Shown: positions 8,438-16,697 of the stretch, piece by piece
Layout of the letters: each line of letters starts with the position of its first letter
Position numbering within the stretch: position 1 is the first letter of the stretch
NCBI RefSeq assembly: GCF_016863555.1
Contig: NZ_BOPC01000032.1
Location: 56,859 to 120,858, forward strand
Length of the DNA: 64,000 nt
Direction: 5' to 3'
DNA from: Micromonospora qiuiae
GTDB taxonomy: Bacteria > Actinomycetota > Actinomycetes > Mycobacteriales > Micromonosporaceae
Program-made: the position numbers and the translations under genes
Notes under the pieces: model-generated
Databases searched by the model: none
What the model was told of the DNA's origin: nothing
Seen by the model: the letters and a program-made list of their open reading frames with translations, nothing else

Positions 8438-9669
8438 ACGAGGACGTCGTACGCGTCCTCGCGCCGCAGGTGCTCGGCGTCCTCGTCCGTCGCGGGAACG
8501 ACTTCGCGGCGGCCGAGGATGCCGTGCAGGATGCGCTGTTGGAAGCGTATCGGTCCTGGGGCGACGCGCCTCCCGGCGAACCGTTGGGTTGGCTGCTCAC
8601 CGTCGCCGGCCGCAAGCTGATCGACGCTCGGCGGTCCGAGGCGGCGCGGCGGCGGCGCGAGGACACGCTGAACCACGAGCCTGAGCCCGGACCGGCCGAG
8701 CAGGCCGACGACACGTTGCTGCTGCTGTTCCTGTGCTGCCATCCGGCGCTGAGCCCGGCGTCGGCGATCGCGCTCACGCTGCGCGCCGTCGGTGGGCTGA
8801 CCACCAGAGAGATCGCCGACGCGTTCCTGGTGCCGGAGTCGACGATGGCGCAGCGCATCAGCCGCGCGAAACGAACGGTCAGCGGTCAGCCGTTCGTGCA
8901 GCCCAGCGACGTCGCGGTCGTGCTGCGCGTGCTGTATCTGATGTTCAACGAGGGCTATTCCGGCCGGGTCGACCTGTCCGCCGAGGCCATCCGCCTCACC
9001 CGCCAGCTGGCGCGCGCCTGCGATGAGCCTGAGGTCGCCGGGCTGCTCGCGCTGATGCTGCTGCACCACGCCCGCCGCGCCGCGCGTACCGACGAACACG
9101 GCAGCCTCATTCCCCTTGACAAGCAGGATCGCACCCGGTGGAACGAGGCCGAGATCGCCGAAGGCGTGGGCATCTTGCAGGCGGCCCTGGCCCGCGACCG
9201 GCGCGGCGAGTACCAGCTCCAGGCCGCCATCGCCGCGCTGCACGACGGCGCCCGCACCGCTGAGGAAACCGACTGGACACAGATTCTCGCCTGGTACGAC
9301 GAACTCCTCGACCTCACCGACAGTCCGGTGGCCGCGCTCAGCCGCGCAGTCGCCGTCGGCGAAGTCGACGGCCCCTTCGCCGGTCTGAGCGCCGTCGAGA
9401 AACTTGCGGCGCGGCTCGGCGACCATCACCGGCTCGACGCGGTGCGGGCCCGCTTGCACGAGCGGGCGGGACACCTCGACGTCGCCGCCGAGCACTACCA
9501 CCGCGCGGCGGCCAGGGCGCGTAACACCGCCGAGCGGGACTACCTCACCAAGCAAGCGGCCCGATTGCGGCACGAAAGCCGCGCTGGTGAGGGCCGCCGC
9601 GCAGGCGCCGCGCCTGCTGTTCGCCAAGCGCCTCATGGCCACCGACAGGCCGCAACCGTCCTGACATGA
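8434..9669 (+). CDS. ECF RNA polymerase sigma factor, ECF42-like
   Basis: 411 residues, started at the ATG overlapping the DGPF gene stop. Region 2 is near the N terminus (NDFAAAEDAVQDALLEAYRSW, then GWLLTVAGRKLIDARR). Region 4 follows at ~110-160 (LTLRAVGGLTTREIADAFLVPESTMAQRI). Unlike ordinary ECF factors of ~180 residues it has a long C-terminal extension of helical repeats (DUF6596/TPR-like; ALSRAVAVGEV, LDAVRARLHERAGHLDVAAEHY). This architecture together with the adjacent DGPF gene is diagnostic of the ECF42 group, in which the extension rather than a classical anti-sigma factor is thought to control activity. No anti-sigma gene is adjacent. Confidence 0.93.
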   Translation: MNEDVVRVLAPQVLGVLVRRGNDFAAAEDAVQDALLEAYRSWGDAPPGEPLGWLLTVAGRKLIDARRSEAARRRREDTLNHEPEPGPAEQADDTLLLLFLCCHPALSPASAIALTLRAVGGLTTREIADAFLVPESTMAQRISRAKRTVSGQPFVQPSDVAVVLRVLYLMFNEGYSGRVDLSAEAIRLTRQLARACDEPEVAGLLALMLLHHARRAARTDEHGSLIPLDKQDRTRWNEAEIAEGVGILQAALARDRRGEYQLQAAIAALHDGARTAEETDWTQILAWYDELLDLTDSPVAALSRAVAVGEVDGPFAGLSAVEKLAARLGDHHRLDAVRARLHERAGHLDVAAEHYHRAAARARNTAERDYLTKQAARLRHESRAGEGRRAGAAPAVRQAPHGHRQAATVLT

Positions 9670-9680
9670 ACCCTGAGGGT

Positions 9681-10121
9681 TCAGGAGTCGACCAGCAGCT
9701 CGTTCGCCCTGTCCAGGACGATGCCCAGGACACGGCCCGCGGTGGCCAGATCCTCGGCCGGCAGGTCGCCCCACAGTCGCTGGGTGATCGGGCCGATCGC
9801 GGTGCGGAGGTTCGTCCAGCGCGCCTGCCCTTCGTCGGTGACCTGGACGCGGCCGTCGCCGCCGTCGCGCAGGAACCCTGCGGCGGTCAACTCGGTGACG
9901 CGTTCGGCCACCGCCGCCGGGCTGAACTGGGTGGCAGCGCTGATGCGGCGAATGAGCTCGGCCCGGTCGATGTTTTCGCCGCTGACCACGATCAGCGTGA
10001 GGGTCACCCACTGGGCTTCGGTGATGCCTGTCCCGGCGAGCTGCCGGTCCAGGATCGCGTTGAGCGCCTTCTCGGTCTGGCCGATGAGCGCGGTGCCGAA
10101 GGCAGGCGTAGTGGTCGTCAC
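9681..10121 (-). CDS. MarR-like winged-helix transcriptional regulator
   Basis: 146 residues from GTG 10121, with GGAGG five bases upstream on the minus strand. The sequence ITEAQWVTLTLIV, then AELIRRISAATQFSPAAVAERVTELTAAGFL and VQVTDEGQARW, has the helix-turn-helix and wing layout of MarR proteins, flanked by dimerisation helices. It is divergent from a second MarR gene (10231) across an intergenic region with two inverted repeats, so the two regulators probably bind there and control themselves and each other. Confidence 0.8.
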   Translation of the reverse strand: MTTTTPAFGTALIGQTEKALNAILDRQLAGTGITEAQWVTLTLIVVSGENIDRAELIRRISAATQFSPAAVAERVTELTAAGFLRDGGDGRVQVTDEGQARWTNLRTAIGPITQRLWGDLPAEDLATAGRVLGIVLDRANELLVDS

Positions 10122-10145
10122 GGTGACCTCCAAACTCGTTCGTTA

Positions 10146-10160
10146 CGATAACGTTTATCG
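10146..10160. promoter_or_regulatory. Inverted repeat, candidate MarR operator 1
   Basis: CGATAA-CGT-TTATCG, a perfect 6+6 inverted repeat 25 bases upstream of the minus-strand MarR start and inside the divergent promoter region. Operator function is inference. Confidence 0.55.
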
Positions 10161-10192
10161 CTCTAACGTTTGTGATGGGAGCGAACGTACAT

Positions 10193-10209
10193 CGTTAGCC
10201 CGACTAACG
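10193..10209. promoter_or_regulatory. Inverted repeat, candidate MarR operator 2
   Basis: CGTTAG-CCCGA-CTAACG, a perfect 6+6 inverted repeat 22 bases before the plus-strand MarR start. Its half-sites (CTAACG) share AACG with the first repeat, and a lone CTAACG also occurs at about 10173. Probable autoregulatory operator. Confidence 0.55.
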
Positions 10210-10230
10210 CAACGGGGTATGATCGGCGTC

Positions 10231-10710
10231 ATGACCAGCAGAGCCGAAGCCGCGCACATGCCCGACCACGGCGGCATGAAGACGCCGGACAGGCTGCGCC
10301 GACGTGCCAGCCGCCTGCTGTCACAACTGACCGCCCAGTCGGATCGGCTGGTGACCGAAGGGCTGGCCAAGGCCGACGCCCGCAGGTGGCACTACGCTGT
10401 GCTCGCCTCGTTGCAGGAGTACGGCCCGGGCAGCCAGGCGACGTTGAGCCGACGTGCCGGCATCTACCGCAGCGACATGGTGGGCGTCCTCAACGAACTG
10501 GCGGAGCGCGGCCTCGTCGAGCGGGCGCCGGATCCCGGTGACCGCCGCCGCAACGTCATCACGATCACCATCCAGGGCCGCCGGCATCTGCGCCGCCTCG
10601 ACAAGGTCCTGGACGACCTTCACGAGAAGCTACTCGCCCCGCTGCTCCCCGCCGAACGCGACCAGTTCGTGCAACTACTCACCCGCCTACTGGACCACCA
10701 CTCGCCGTAA
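10231..10710 (+). CDS. MarR-family transcriptional regulator
   Basis: 159 residues from ATG 10231; an in-frame ATG at 10219 is the alternative. Typical MarR layout: RWHYAVLASLQEYGPGSQATLSRRAGIYRSDMVGVLNELAERGLVER and the wing DPGDRRRNVITIT, followed by dimerisation helices. It is divergent from another MarR gene. Ligand and target genes are unknown; the likely first target is the shared intergenic region. Confidence 0.92.
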   Translation: MTSRAEAAHMPDHGGMKTPDRLRRRASRLLSQLTAQSDRLVTEGLAKADARRWHYAVLASLQEYGPGSQATLSRRAGIYRSDMVGVLNELAERGLVERAPDPGDRRRNVITITIQGRRHLRRLDKVLDDLHEKLLAPLLPAERDQFVQLLTRLLDHHSP

Positions 10711-10785
10711 TGAAAATTATCAGACTTCGATGTATTTGCGGTCTTGACCTGGTGCATCCCGACAAGACTGCACTACCGTCGCGGC

Positions 10786-12075
10786 ATGGTCTCGCGTAGA
10801 TCGGTTCTGCGGACGGTGCCGCTCGCAGCAGCCGCCCTCACCGCCGCCCCAGGTAAATCCCGTTGGCTCGGCCGGTCGGCCACAACAACGGATCCGGTAC
10901 GCGTACCCCCTGATCCTGCCGCGATGGGTGCCGCCGCGACCGCGGTACGCGGCTTCACGGCCGACCTCTACCGCGCGTTGGCGTCGACCCGTGCCAGCGG
11001 CAACGTGGTGTGCGCGCCGTACTCGGTCGGGCTCGCGCTCGCGATGACCAGGGCGGGTGCCGGCTCGACCACGGCGGACGAAATGGATGCGGTGCTCCAC
11101 GCGCCAAATCCACGACCCGGCGCGCTCGACAGCGGGCTCAACACGATCGATCAGGTGCTCGCCGACCGGTACCAGGACGGCGACGGAATCGCGCGGCCTC
11201 TGCTGACCACCGCCAACGCCCTGTGGACGCGACTCGACCTGGGCCTGCGGCCCGGCTTCCAGGACACTTTGGCCGGCTACTACGGTGCCGCGCCGCACCC
11301 GGTCGACTTCCGCGGCGCGCCGGAGGCGACCCGCCAGCAGATCAACACCTGGGTGTCCGACCGGACCAACGCGAAGATCCCGGAACTGTTGCCGTCCGGC
11401 GTCGTGGGCGCCGACACCAGCCTGATCCTCACCAACACGACCTACCTCAAGGCGGCCTGGAGGTATCCGTTCAACGCCATGGCCACGGCGACGGCGCCGT
11501 TCACCCGGGATGACGGCAGCGTTGTCGACGTTGCGATGATGCGCGGCCCGTTCGACGCGATGGGTTACCTGGAGGGCGACGGGTGGCGTGCGGTCGACGT
11601 GCCGTTCGCGGGCGACGGTCTGGGCATGGCCATCGTCATGCCGACCCGGGACGACCTCGCCGCGGTCGAGGCCAACCTCGACGTGGCGTGGCTGGGCGCG
11701 TTGCTGGCCGGGTTCCGGATCGCCACCGTCGAGCTGCGCCTGCCTCGGTGGGCGTTCCGCCTGCCGGCCGAGCTGGCTGCCGTGCTGAGTAGCCTCGGCA
11801 TGCCCACGGCATTCACGTCGCAGGCTGACTTCACCGCCATGAGCACCGATCCGGCCCTGTGCATCGACGACGTGATGCACGAGACGTTCATCGCGGTGGA
11901 CGAGAAGGGCACCGAGGCGGCAGCCGGATCGGCTGTCATCGTCCGGCCGCCGTCGGTCCCGCAGGGGCCGCAGTTCTTCGTGAACCGGCCGTTCCTGTAC
12001 GTCATCCACGATTGGTTCACCGGCGTACCGCTGTTTCTCGGCCGGGTCCACGACCCGCTGGTCACCGGCCCGTAG
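10786..12075 (+). CDS. Secreted serpin (serine protease inhibitor family)
   Basis: 429 residues. The N terminus MVSRRSVLRTVPLAAAALTAAPG is a signal peptide with a twin Arg, so Tat export is possible. The serpin core is complete: SGNVVCAPYSVGLALAMTRAGA, LILTNTTYLKAAW, the breach/shutter region and the hinge DEKGTEAAAGSA before the reactive loop. The end FFVNRPFLYVI matches the conserved strand after the loop. The hinge has small residues at the positions needed for loop insertion, so it is expected to be inhibitory. The loop is about two residues longer than in antitrypsin, so the P1 residue cannot be fixed by eye. Bacterial serpins are uncommon and often protect extracellular enzymes from proteases. 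Nothing links it to a specific protease here. Confidence 0.92.
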   Translation: MVSRRSVLRTVPLAAAALTAAPGKSRWLGRSATTTDPVRVPPDPAAMGAAATAVRGFTADLYRALASTRASGNVVCAPYSVGLALAMTRAGAGSTTADEMDAVLHAPNPRPGALDSGLNTIDQVLADRYQDGDGIARPLLTTANALWTRLDLGLRPGFQDTLAGYYGAAPHPVDFRGAPEATRQQINTWVSDRTNAKIPELLPSGVVGADTSLILTNTTYLKAAWRYPFNAMATATAPFTRDDGSVVDVAMMRGPFDAMGYLEGDGWRAVDVPFAGDGLGMAIVMPTRDDLAAVEANLDVAWLGALLAGFRIATVELRLPRWAFRLPAELAAVLSSLGMPTAFTSQADFTAMSTDPALCIDDVMHETFIAVDEKGTEAAAGSAVIVRPPSVPQGPQFFVNRPFLYVIHDWFTGVPLFLGRVHDPLVTGP

Positions 12076-12082
12076 CAGCTTC

Positions 12083-12350
12083 CAGCGAACTCAGCGAGCT
12101 GGGCGAGCATGTCCGCCGGCACCCGGTAGTCGATGAAGGACTCGACCGAATCGGTGTGCGACGTAGGGAATTCGTGGGCGTAGAAGTCGCGCGAGGCGAC
12201 CATACGCTTCCAGGGGCCGACATCGTGCCAGACGAGCAGCGACTCGGTCGCTTCGTGTGGCTCGCCGTACGCGTCGATGACCAGCCGAGCTGCCTCACGG
12301 GATTCTTCCGGCCAGCCGTTGACGATCTCTGTTCCGCGTGCGCCACCCAC
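12083..12350 (-). pseudogene. Fragment of a conserved hypothetical gene
   Basis: The minus-strand frame from GTG 12350 reads NGWPEESREAARLVIDAYG, LVWHDVGPWKRMVASRDFY and TDSVESFIDYRVP, a protein-like sequence with balanced composition that resembles the N-terminal part of a widespread actinobacterial hypothetical family. After about 88 residues it runs into the antisense of the serpin gene, and the sequence stops looking like protein. The 3' part has therefore been lost, probably when the serpin gene or neighbouring DNA arrived. Family recognition is from memory. Confidence 0.5.
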
Positions 12351-12491
12351 CAGGTCATCCTTCGCTAGACGTCGATAGAACCCTCACCTGTCTTGGACAG
12401 CCCTTCCCGCCCACTACGTCGGTAAACCTCCAAGACCGGTAGTGCGGCGACCAATCGTCGCGGCAGGACGCGATCGTCCAAGGCAGCGAAC

Positions 12492-12570
12492 TCGGAGGCG
12501 CTTGTCTGGTTGAGCGTCATGTCACTGTGAAATATTCATGTCCCTGTGACATCACGCTCTCGGAGCGAAG
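12492..12570 (+). repeat. Dispersed repeat B, copy 1
   Basis: The sequence TCGGAGGCGCTTGTCTGGTT and what follows recurs at 19061-19131 with small indels; both copies end in a conserved block TGTGACAT, ACGC, GAGCGAA, GCAGCT. This copy contains the inverted pair ATGTCAC / GTGACAT. It may be the end of a lost mobile element. Confidence 0.75.
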
Positions 12571-12755
12571 CGCAGCTTGCCAGCGCCCGTTCGCCGACAC
12601 CCTCGCCGGGTGAGGCAGAAAAACCGGTCCGGCGGCGCGTAGAAGCTTTCGTGCGGTCGGCCGGTCTCCTTGATCGACTCCGTTTCGTCGGTATGGCGGT
12701 CTCCGATCGGCCGGGACACCGCCATCGCGGCGGAACGGCGAGCGGCGATGATCAA

Positions 12756-12806
12756 GGTCGCCCGATTCGTTTGTGCTGTCAGGTCGACAGAAGCAGTGCG
12801 CCCTCG
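12756..12806 (+). repeat. Dispersed repeat A, copy 2
   Basis: Second copy of the 51-base element at 7273-7323 (three mismatches, same orientation). It lies 169 bases upstream of the aerolysin-like gene. Confidence 0.8.
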
Positions 12807-12974
12807 TCACTCGGCCAGCCTCGGCGGGCCGGGACAACATCCCGACCCGCCGGGACAGCTGTCCCTGGTGCTCGGGTCTGCCGCCCGAACAGACTTCCCA
12901 CGCGAAACGGCCGCTGCCGGCGCTCCGGCGGATGGCACGCCTCTGCACGAGGCGCGACGAGGAATCGAGGTTCG

Positions 12975-14033
12975 ATGCGAGTACGAAGAAATGCGGCGCT
13001 CCTGAGTGCCGTCGTGACCGGATGGGCCATGGCCCTGGTGATGGCGCAGCCGGCGTCCGCAGCACCCAACTGTGACGTGCCTACGCCGCCGCCGATCTGC
13101 GATTTCGAGCTGCCGGAGGATCCGCCGCCGCCGACGTACGCTCCGGTTCTGGCCTTCGACGGCGCACGGCAGACGGTGTCCCCCTCCGGGGTGCACGTCT
13201 GGGGCTGGACGGCGGACGACGACGCGCCGACCACGCCGCTGACCGTGAACATCACCATCGACGGCGTCCTGGCCCGGTCCATGGTCGCCAACCAGAACCG
13301 GTCGGACGTCGCCGCCGCCTATCCGAAGTACGGTGCGGCACACGGCTTCGACGTGGTGCTGCCCGCCTCGGCCGCCCCCCACAACATCTGCGTGACGGCG
13401 ATCAGTGTCGGCGGTGGACCGAACAAGTCGAGCTGCCGTCAGATGGACGAGATCGTCGAGTTCATGGCCTACAACGTCAGCTACGACCTGGCGCGGGCGC
13501 AACTGGTGGGCACGACGCTGCAGCAGTTGGACAAGGTGACGAACAAGAACGACACGACGGTGACGCAGACGACCGAGATCAGCGGTACGAAGACGGTGAC
13601 GGACACCGAAGGATGGTCGGACACCACCGGCGTCCGGGTGTCGGTGTCGACCAGCATCAGAGCCGGAGTCCCGATCTTCGCCGACGGCAAGGTGACGGTC
13701 TCGGCCGAGGGGTCGTTCAGCTGGACGCAGAACGGTTCCACCTCCCGCAGCCGCACGGTGTCCTGGCGGCAGCCCGTGGTGGTGCCGGCGCGATCGATCG
13801 TGGAGGCGACGGTCACGGTCACGCACGCGACCATCAGGGTGCCGTACTCGCTCAGCGGCGAGTTCATCTACCGCAGCGGCGCCCGGCTCTGGGGAACGGT
13901 CGGTGGCTCGTTCGCCGGCGGCAACAGTGAGAACGTTCAGGTCAACCTGAAGCAGTACAACCTGGACGGTACGCCCGCCGCCGCCCCGGTCGTGCAGCCG
14001 CAGGCCAAGCTGCTCAAGATCACGCAAGCGTAG
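12975..14033 (+). CDS. Secreted aerolysin/ETX-MTX2-like beta-pore-forming protein
   Basis: 352 residues. The signal peptide MRVRRNAALLSAVVTGWAMALVMAQPASAA is followed by a Pro-rich spacer and a beta-rich domain (residues ~55-155, Ig/lectin-like). The C-terminal half has long alternating Ser/Thr-polar strands: TVTQTTEISGTKTVTDTEGWS, SVSTSIRAGVPIFADGKVTVSAEGSFSW and RQPVVVPARSIVEATVTVTHA. The pattern of a Thr/Ser-rich amphipathic hairpin followed by a 'VPA-S-V-A-V' strand is typical of the aerolysin/epsilon-toxin (ETX/MTX2) fold, in which the hairpin becomes the transmembrane barrel. It is expected to be secreted. The target could be other microbes, eukaryotic cells or self membranes. A strong terminator follows. 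Fold assignment is by pattern only. Confidence 0.7.
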   Translation: MRVRRNAALLSAVVTGWAMALVMAQPASAAPNCDVPTPPPICDFELPEDPPPPTYAPVLAFDGARQTVSPSGVHVWGWTADDDAPTTPLTVNITIDGVLARSMVANQNRSDVAAAYPKYGAAHGFDVVLPASAAPHNICVTAISVGGGPNKSSCRQMDEIVEFMAYNVSYDLARAQLVGTTLQQLDKVTNKNDTTVTQTTEISGTKTVTDTEGWSDTTGVRVSVSTSIRAGVPIFADGKVTVSAEGSFSWTQNGSTSRSRTVSWRQPVVVPARSIVEATVTVTHATIRVPYSLSGEFIYRSGARLWGTVGGSFAGGNSENVQVNLKQYNLDGTPAAAPVVQPQAKLLKITQA

Positions 14034-14049
14034 TAGGACAGCAGATGAG

Positions 14050-14088
14050 CCGGCTGCCGTGGCCTCGAAAAGCCGCCACGGCAGCCGG
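14050..14088 (+). terminator. Hairpin terminator after the aerolysin-like gene
   Basis: A 14-bp perfect stem (CCGGCTGCCGTGGC with its complement) and an 11-base loop, 17 bases after the stop codon. There is no U-run, as is usual in actinobacteria. Confidence 0.75.
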
Positions 14089-14190
14089 ACGGCGGCGGCT
14101 CGGGGCGACCGGGGGGCTTCCCGAGCCGTCCCGACCACCGTTTGGACTGGTGCCCTACGGTCGGTCCGATTCACCGAAAAGGAGAGCGAG

Positions 14191-14652
14191 ATGAGCCTGG
14201 TCCCGGCGGAAACGGACGGCCGTATCCTGCTGATCGCCAACGACGACACCTTCGCGCACACCTACCTGGACCTTCACCAGCTGTTGGCGGAGCAGTCCGA
14301 GGGCGACGAGTTGCGCGGCGCGGTGGAGTTCTTCGACACCACCGGGCGGCGGCTGGCGCCGGTGCTCGACGCGCAGTGGCGCCTGGTCGACCTGCGGCCG
14401 AGCAGCGAACCCGCCGATCCGGCGGCGGTGCGGCGGCGGCTGGAGGCGGTGCGTGACCACCTCGAACGGTTCCTGCGGGCAAACCCGGAGCTCCTGGCCC
14501 CCTACCGGCTCGGCGTCGCCGAGGCGGTGGACGCCCTGCCGCTGTTGGACGGCACGCTGACCGACGCCATCGACGAGATGCCGTGGCACCACCGCTCGCA
14601 CAGGGGCAACTTCCTGCACAACGCCATGCACGCTGCCGGCTGGGCGCACTGA
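14191..14652 (+). CDS. Hypothetical protein, 153 residues
   Basis: Start ATG 14191 with AAAAGGAGA seven bases upstream. It has no signal peptide and no membrane segment. Visible features are a beta-strand start GRILLIANDDTFAHTYLDLH, an acidic middle, helices RRLEAVRDHLERFLRANPELL and a His-rich end MPWHHRSHRGNFLHNAMHAAGW. Not recognised. It lies 27 bases before a sensor kinase gene and may be co-transcribed with it. Confidence 0.6.
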   Translation: MSLVPAETDGRILLIANDDTFAHTYLDLHQLLAEQSEGDELRGAVEFFDTTGRRLAPVLDAQWRLVDLRPSSEPADPAAVRRRLEAVRDHLERFLRANPELLAPYRLGVAEAVDALPLLDGTLTDAIDEMPWHHRSHRGNFLHNAMHAAGWAH

Positions 14653-14679
14653 CCGGCATCAGTGACCAGGAGGCCCACC

Positions 14680-16662
14680 GTGGCGCCGGGTGAGGGATTC
14701 ATATCGAGTCGGCGCGGCCTGCTGGCCGGCGCGGCGGTGGCGGTGGCGCTGCTCGTCCTGGCCGGCCAGCTTTACCAGCGGGACCCGCTGCTGTTCGGGC
14801 CCAGTACGCTGACCGCGGTCTTCGCCGCCGCGTTCACCGCACTCGGCGCCCTGGTGCTGGCCGGGGTGCCCGCCCATCCGGTGGGCCGGTTGATGCTCGC
14901 CGCCGGCCTGGTCGCCACGGTCGCGGTGCTTGCGTTGAGCTGGTCGTCGTGGCTGCCGCTGGCCTGGTTGGGCCAGTGGCTGTGGTGGCCGCCGTACGCC
15001 CTGGTCTTCCTGGCGCTGCTGGTCTTCCCCGACGGGAAGCTACCCGGCCCGCGGTGGCGCGTCGTCGCCGCGGGTCTCGTCGGCTGCGCCGGGCTGACCA
15101 CCGGCGCCTTCGCCATCGCCGCCCTCGACGACCCGCGCGGTCTGCTCTTCTCCGGCGAGCTTGCGGCGACCGGGCGGGCGCAGGTGCTGGTACGCATCGC
15201 CCTGTTGGCGATCGCCGCGCAGGCGCTGCTGGTGGTGGCGGTCCTGGTGTCGTTGGCCGGACGATGGCGCCGGGCGACGGGCCAGACCCGCCAGCAGTTG
15301 GCCTGCCTGCTGGTGGCGGGTGCCCTGTTCCTGCTCGGCGGTGTGCTCGACATGCTCAACCTGGCCGGGGCATGGGTGCTGATGGTGGTCGCCATCCCGG
15401 GCGCGATCACCCTCGCCGTGCTGCGTTACCGGCTCTACCAGCTGGAACAGGTGATCAACCGGACGCTGGTGTGGCTGGTGATGAGCCTGCTGGTGATCGC
15501 CGGTTTCGTGGCCATCGTCGCGCTGCTGCGGGATTTGGTCGTCGGCGCGGACACCTCGAACGCCTCCCTGGTCGCCACCGGACTGATCGCGATCACCTTC
15601 GAGCCACTGCGCGGCCGGGTGCAGCGGGGCGTCAACCGGTTGCTCTACGGAGACCGGGACGATCCGTACGGGATGCTGACCCGTCTCGGCGGCCTGCTGG
15701 AGCGGACCGGGCAGCCGCACGCGGTGCCGGCGCTGCTGACCGACACCATCGCCCGGTCCCTGCAGGTGCCCTATGTGGCGGTGGAGGTGGACGATCCCGA
15801 GGGAGGCGACCCGCCCGACGGCGGCGCGGTGCCCCGCCCGCAGGCGGTGCACGGCACGCCGACCACCTCGGTGGAGCGGTTCGACATGCTCATCCACGGT
15901 GAGCGGGTCGGCCAGTTGGTGGTGGCCCATCGCCGTACCGGTGAACGGTTCACCCCGAGGGAGCGCCGGATCCTCACCGATGTGGCGCGGCAGGCCACGG
16001 TCGCGGTGGCGACCGCCCGGCTGATCCGCCAACTGCGCCAGTCGCGGGAGGCGCTGGTGCTGGCCCGGGAGGAGGAGCGCCGCCGGCTGCGCCGGGATCT
16101 GCACGACGGGCTGGGGCCCACGTTCGCCGGCATGTCGATGCAGGTCCGCGCAGCGAGCAAACTTCCCGCCGGGTCGCCACGGCTCGGGCTGATCCTCGAC
16201 GGGCTCGCGGACGACCTGCGCACCTGCACCGCGGAGGTGCGTCGGCTGGTGGACCAGTTGCGGCCGGCCGCGCTGGACCAGGGTTTGGAGTCGGCGCTGC
16301 GGGCGGAATGTCAGCGCTTCGACGGCCCGCAGCTGGCAACGCACCTACGCATCGATGGTGACCTGCGGGCGCTGCCTGCCGCGGTGGAGGTGGCGGCGTA
16401 CCGGATAGTGGCCGAGGCACTGTCCAACGTGGCGCGTCACGCCCGGGCCAGCCGATGCGAGGTCCGGGTTTGCCGTGACGGCGGGCTGCTGGTGGAGGTG
16501 GCCGACGACGGGGTCGGAGTGGCCGGCCCGCGACCCGGCGGGGTGGGGCTGGACTCGATCCGGCACCGGGCGGCCGAACTCGGTGGCAGCTGCGAGATCA
16601 CCGCCGGGGCGCGGGGTGGGACCCTGGTGCGGGTCCGGCTGCCCTGGGTCGAGGAGACGTAG
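14680..16662 (+). CDS. Membrane sensor histidine kinase, NarL/DesK type
   Basis: 660 residues from GTG 14680, which has AGGAGG six bases upstream; an earlier GTG at 14662 lacks one. The first ~310 residues hold eight or nine hydrophobic segments. A GAF-like region follows (residues ~330-450). The dimerisation/phosphoacceptor box is REEERRRLRRDLHDGLGPTFAGM, with the His in LHDGLGP. The ATPase domain shows EALSNVARHARA and VADDGVGVAG, ending with GGTLVRVRLPW. The HisKA_3/NarX-type box fits the NarL-type regulator encoded 35 bases downstream, its probable partner. The stimulus is unknown; the large membrane region suggests an envelope signal. Confidence 0.93.
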   Translation: MAPGEGFISSRRGLLAGAAVAVALLVLAGQLYQRDPLLFGPSTLTAVFAAAFTALGALVLAGVPAHPVGRLMLAAGLVATVAVLALSWSSWLPLAWLGQWLWWPPYALVFLALLVFPDGKLPGPRWRVVAAGLVGCAGLTTGAFAIAALDDPRGLLFSGELAATGRAQVLVRIALLAIAAQALLVVAVLVSLAGRWRRATGQTRQQLACLLVAGALFLLGGVLDMLNLAGAWVLMVVAIPGAITLAVLRYRLYQLEQVINRTLVWLVMSLLVIAGFVAIVALLRDLVVGADTSNASLVATGLIAITFEPLRGRVQRGVNRLLYGDRDDPYGMLTRLGGLLERTGQPHAVPALLTDTIARSLQVPYVAVEVDDPEGGDPPDGGAVPRPQAVHGTPTTSVERFDMLIHGERVGQLVVAHRRTGERFTPRERRILTDVARQATVAVATARLIRQLRQSREALVLAREEERRRLRRDLHDGLGPTFAGMSMQVRAASKLPAGSPRLGLILDGLADDLRTCTAEVRRLVDQLRPAALDQGLESALRAECQRFDGPQLATHLRIDGDLRALPAAVEVAAYRIVAEALSNVARHARASRCEVRVCRDGGLLVEVADDGVGVAGPRPGGVGLDSIRHRAAELGGSCEITAGARGGTLVRVRLPWVEET

Positions 16663-16697
16663 CCGGCGACGGCGGGGACGACCGTGAGGGGACGAGC

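Larger units (their letters stand above)
12351..12974. other. Intergenic stretch with repeats B and A
   Basis: About 620 bases without a convincing gene. It holds repeat B copy 1 (12492-12570) and repeat A copy 2 (12756-12806). Open frames here are shadows with no family signal. The combination suggests remnants of old insertions. Confidence 0.5.
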
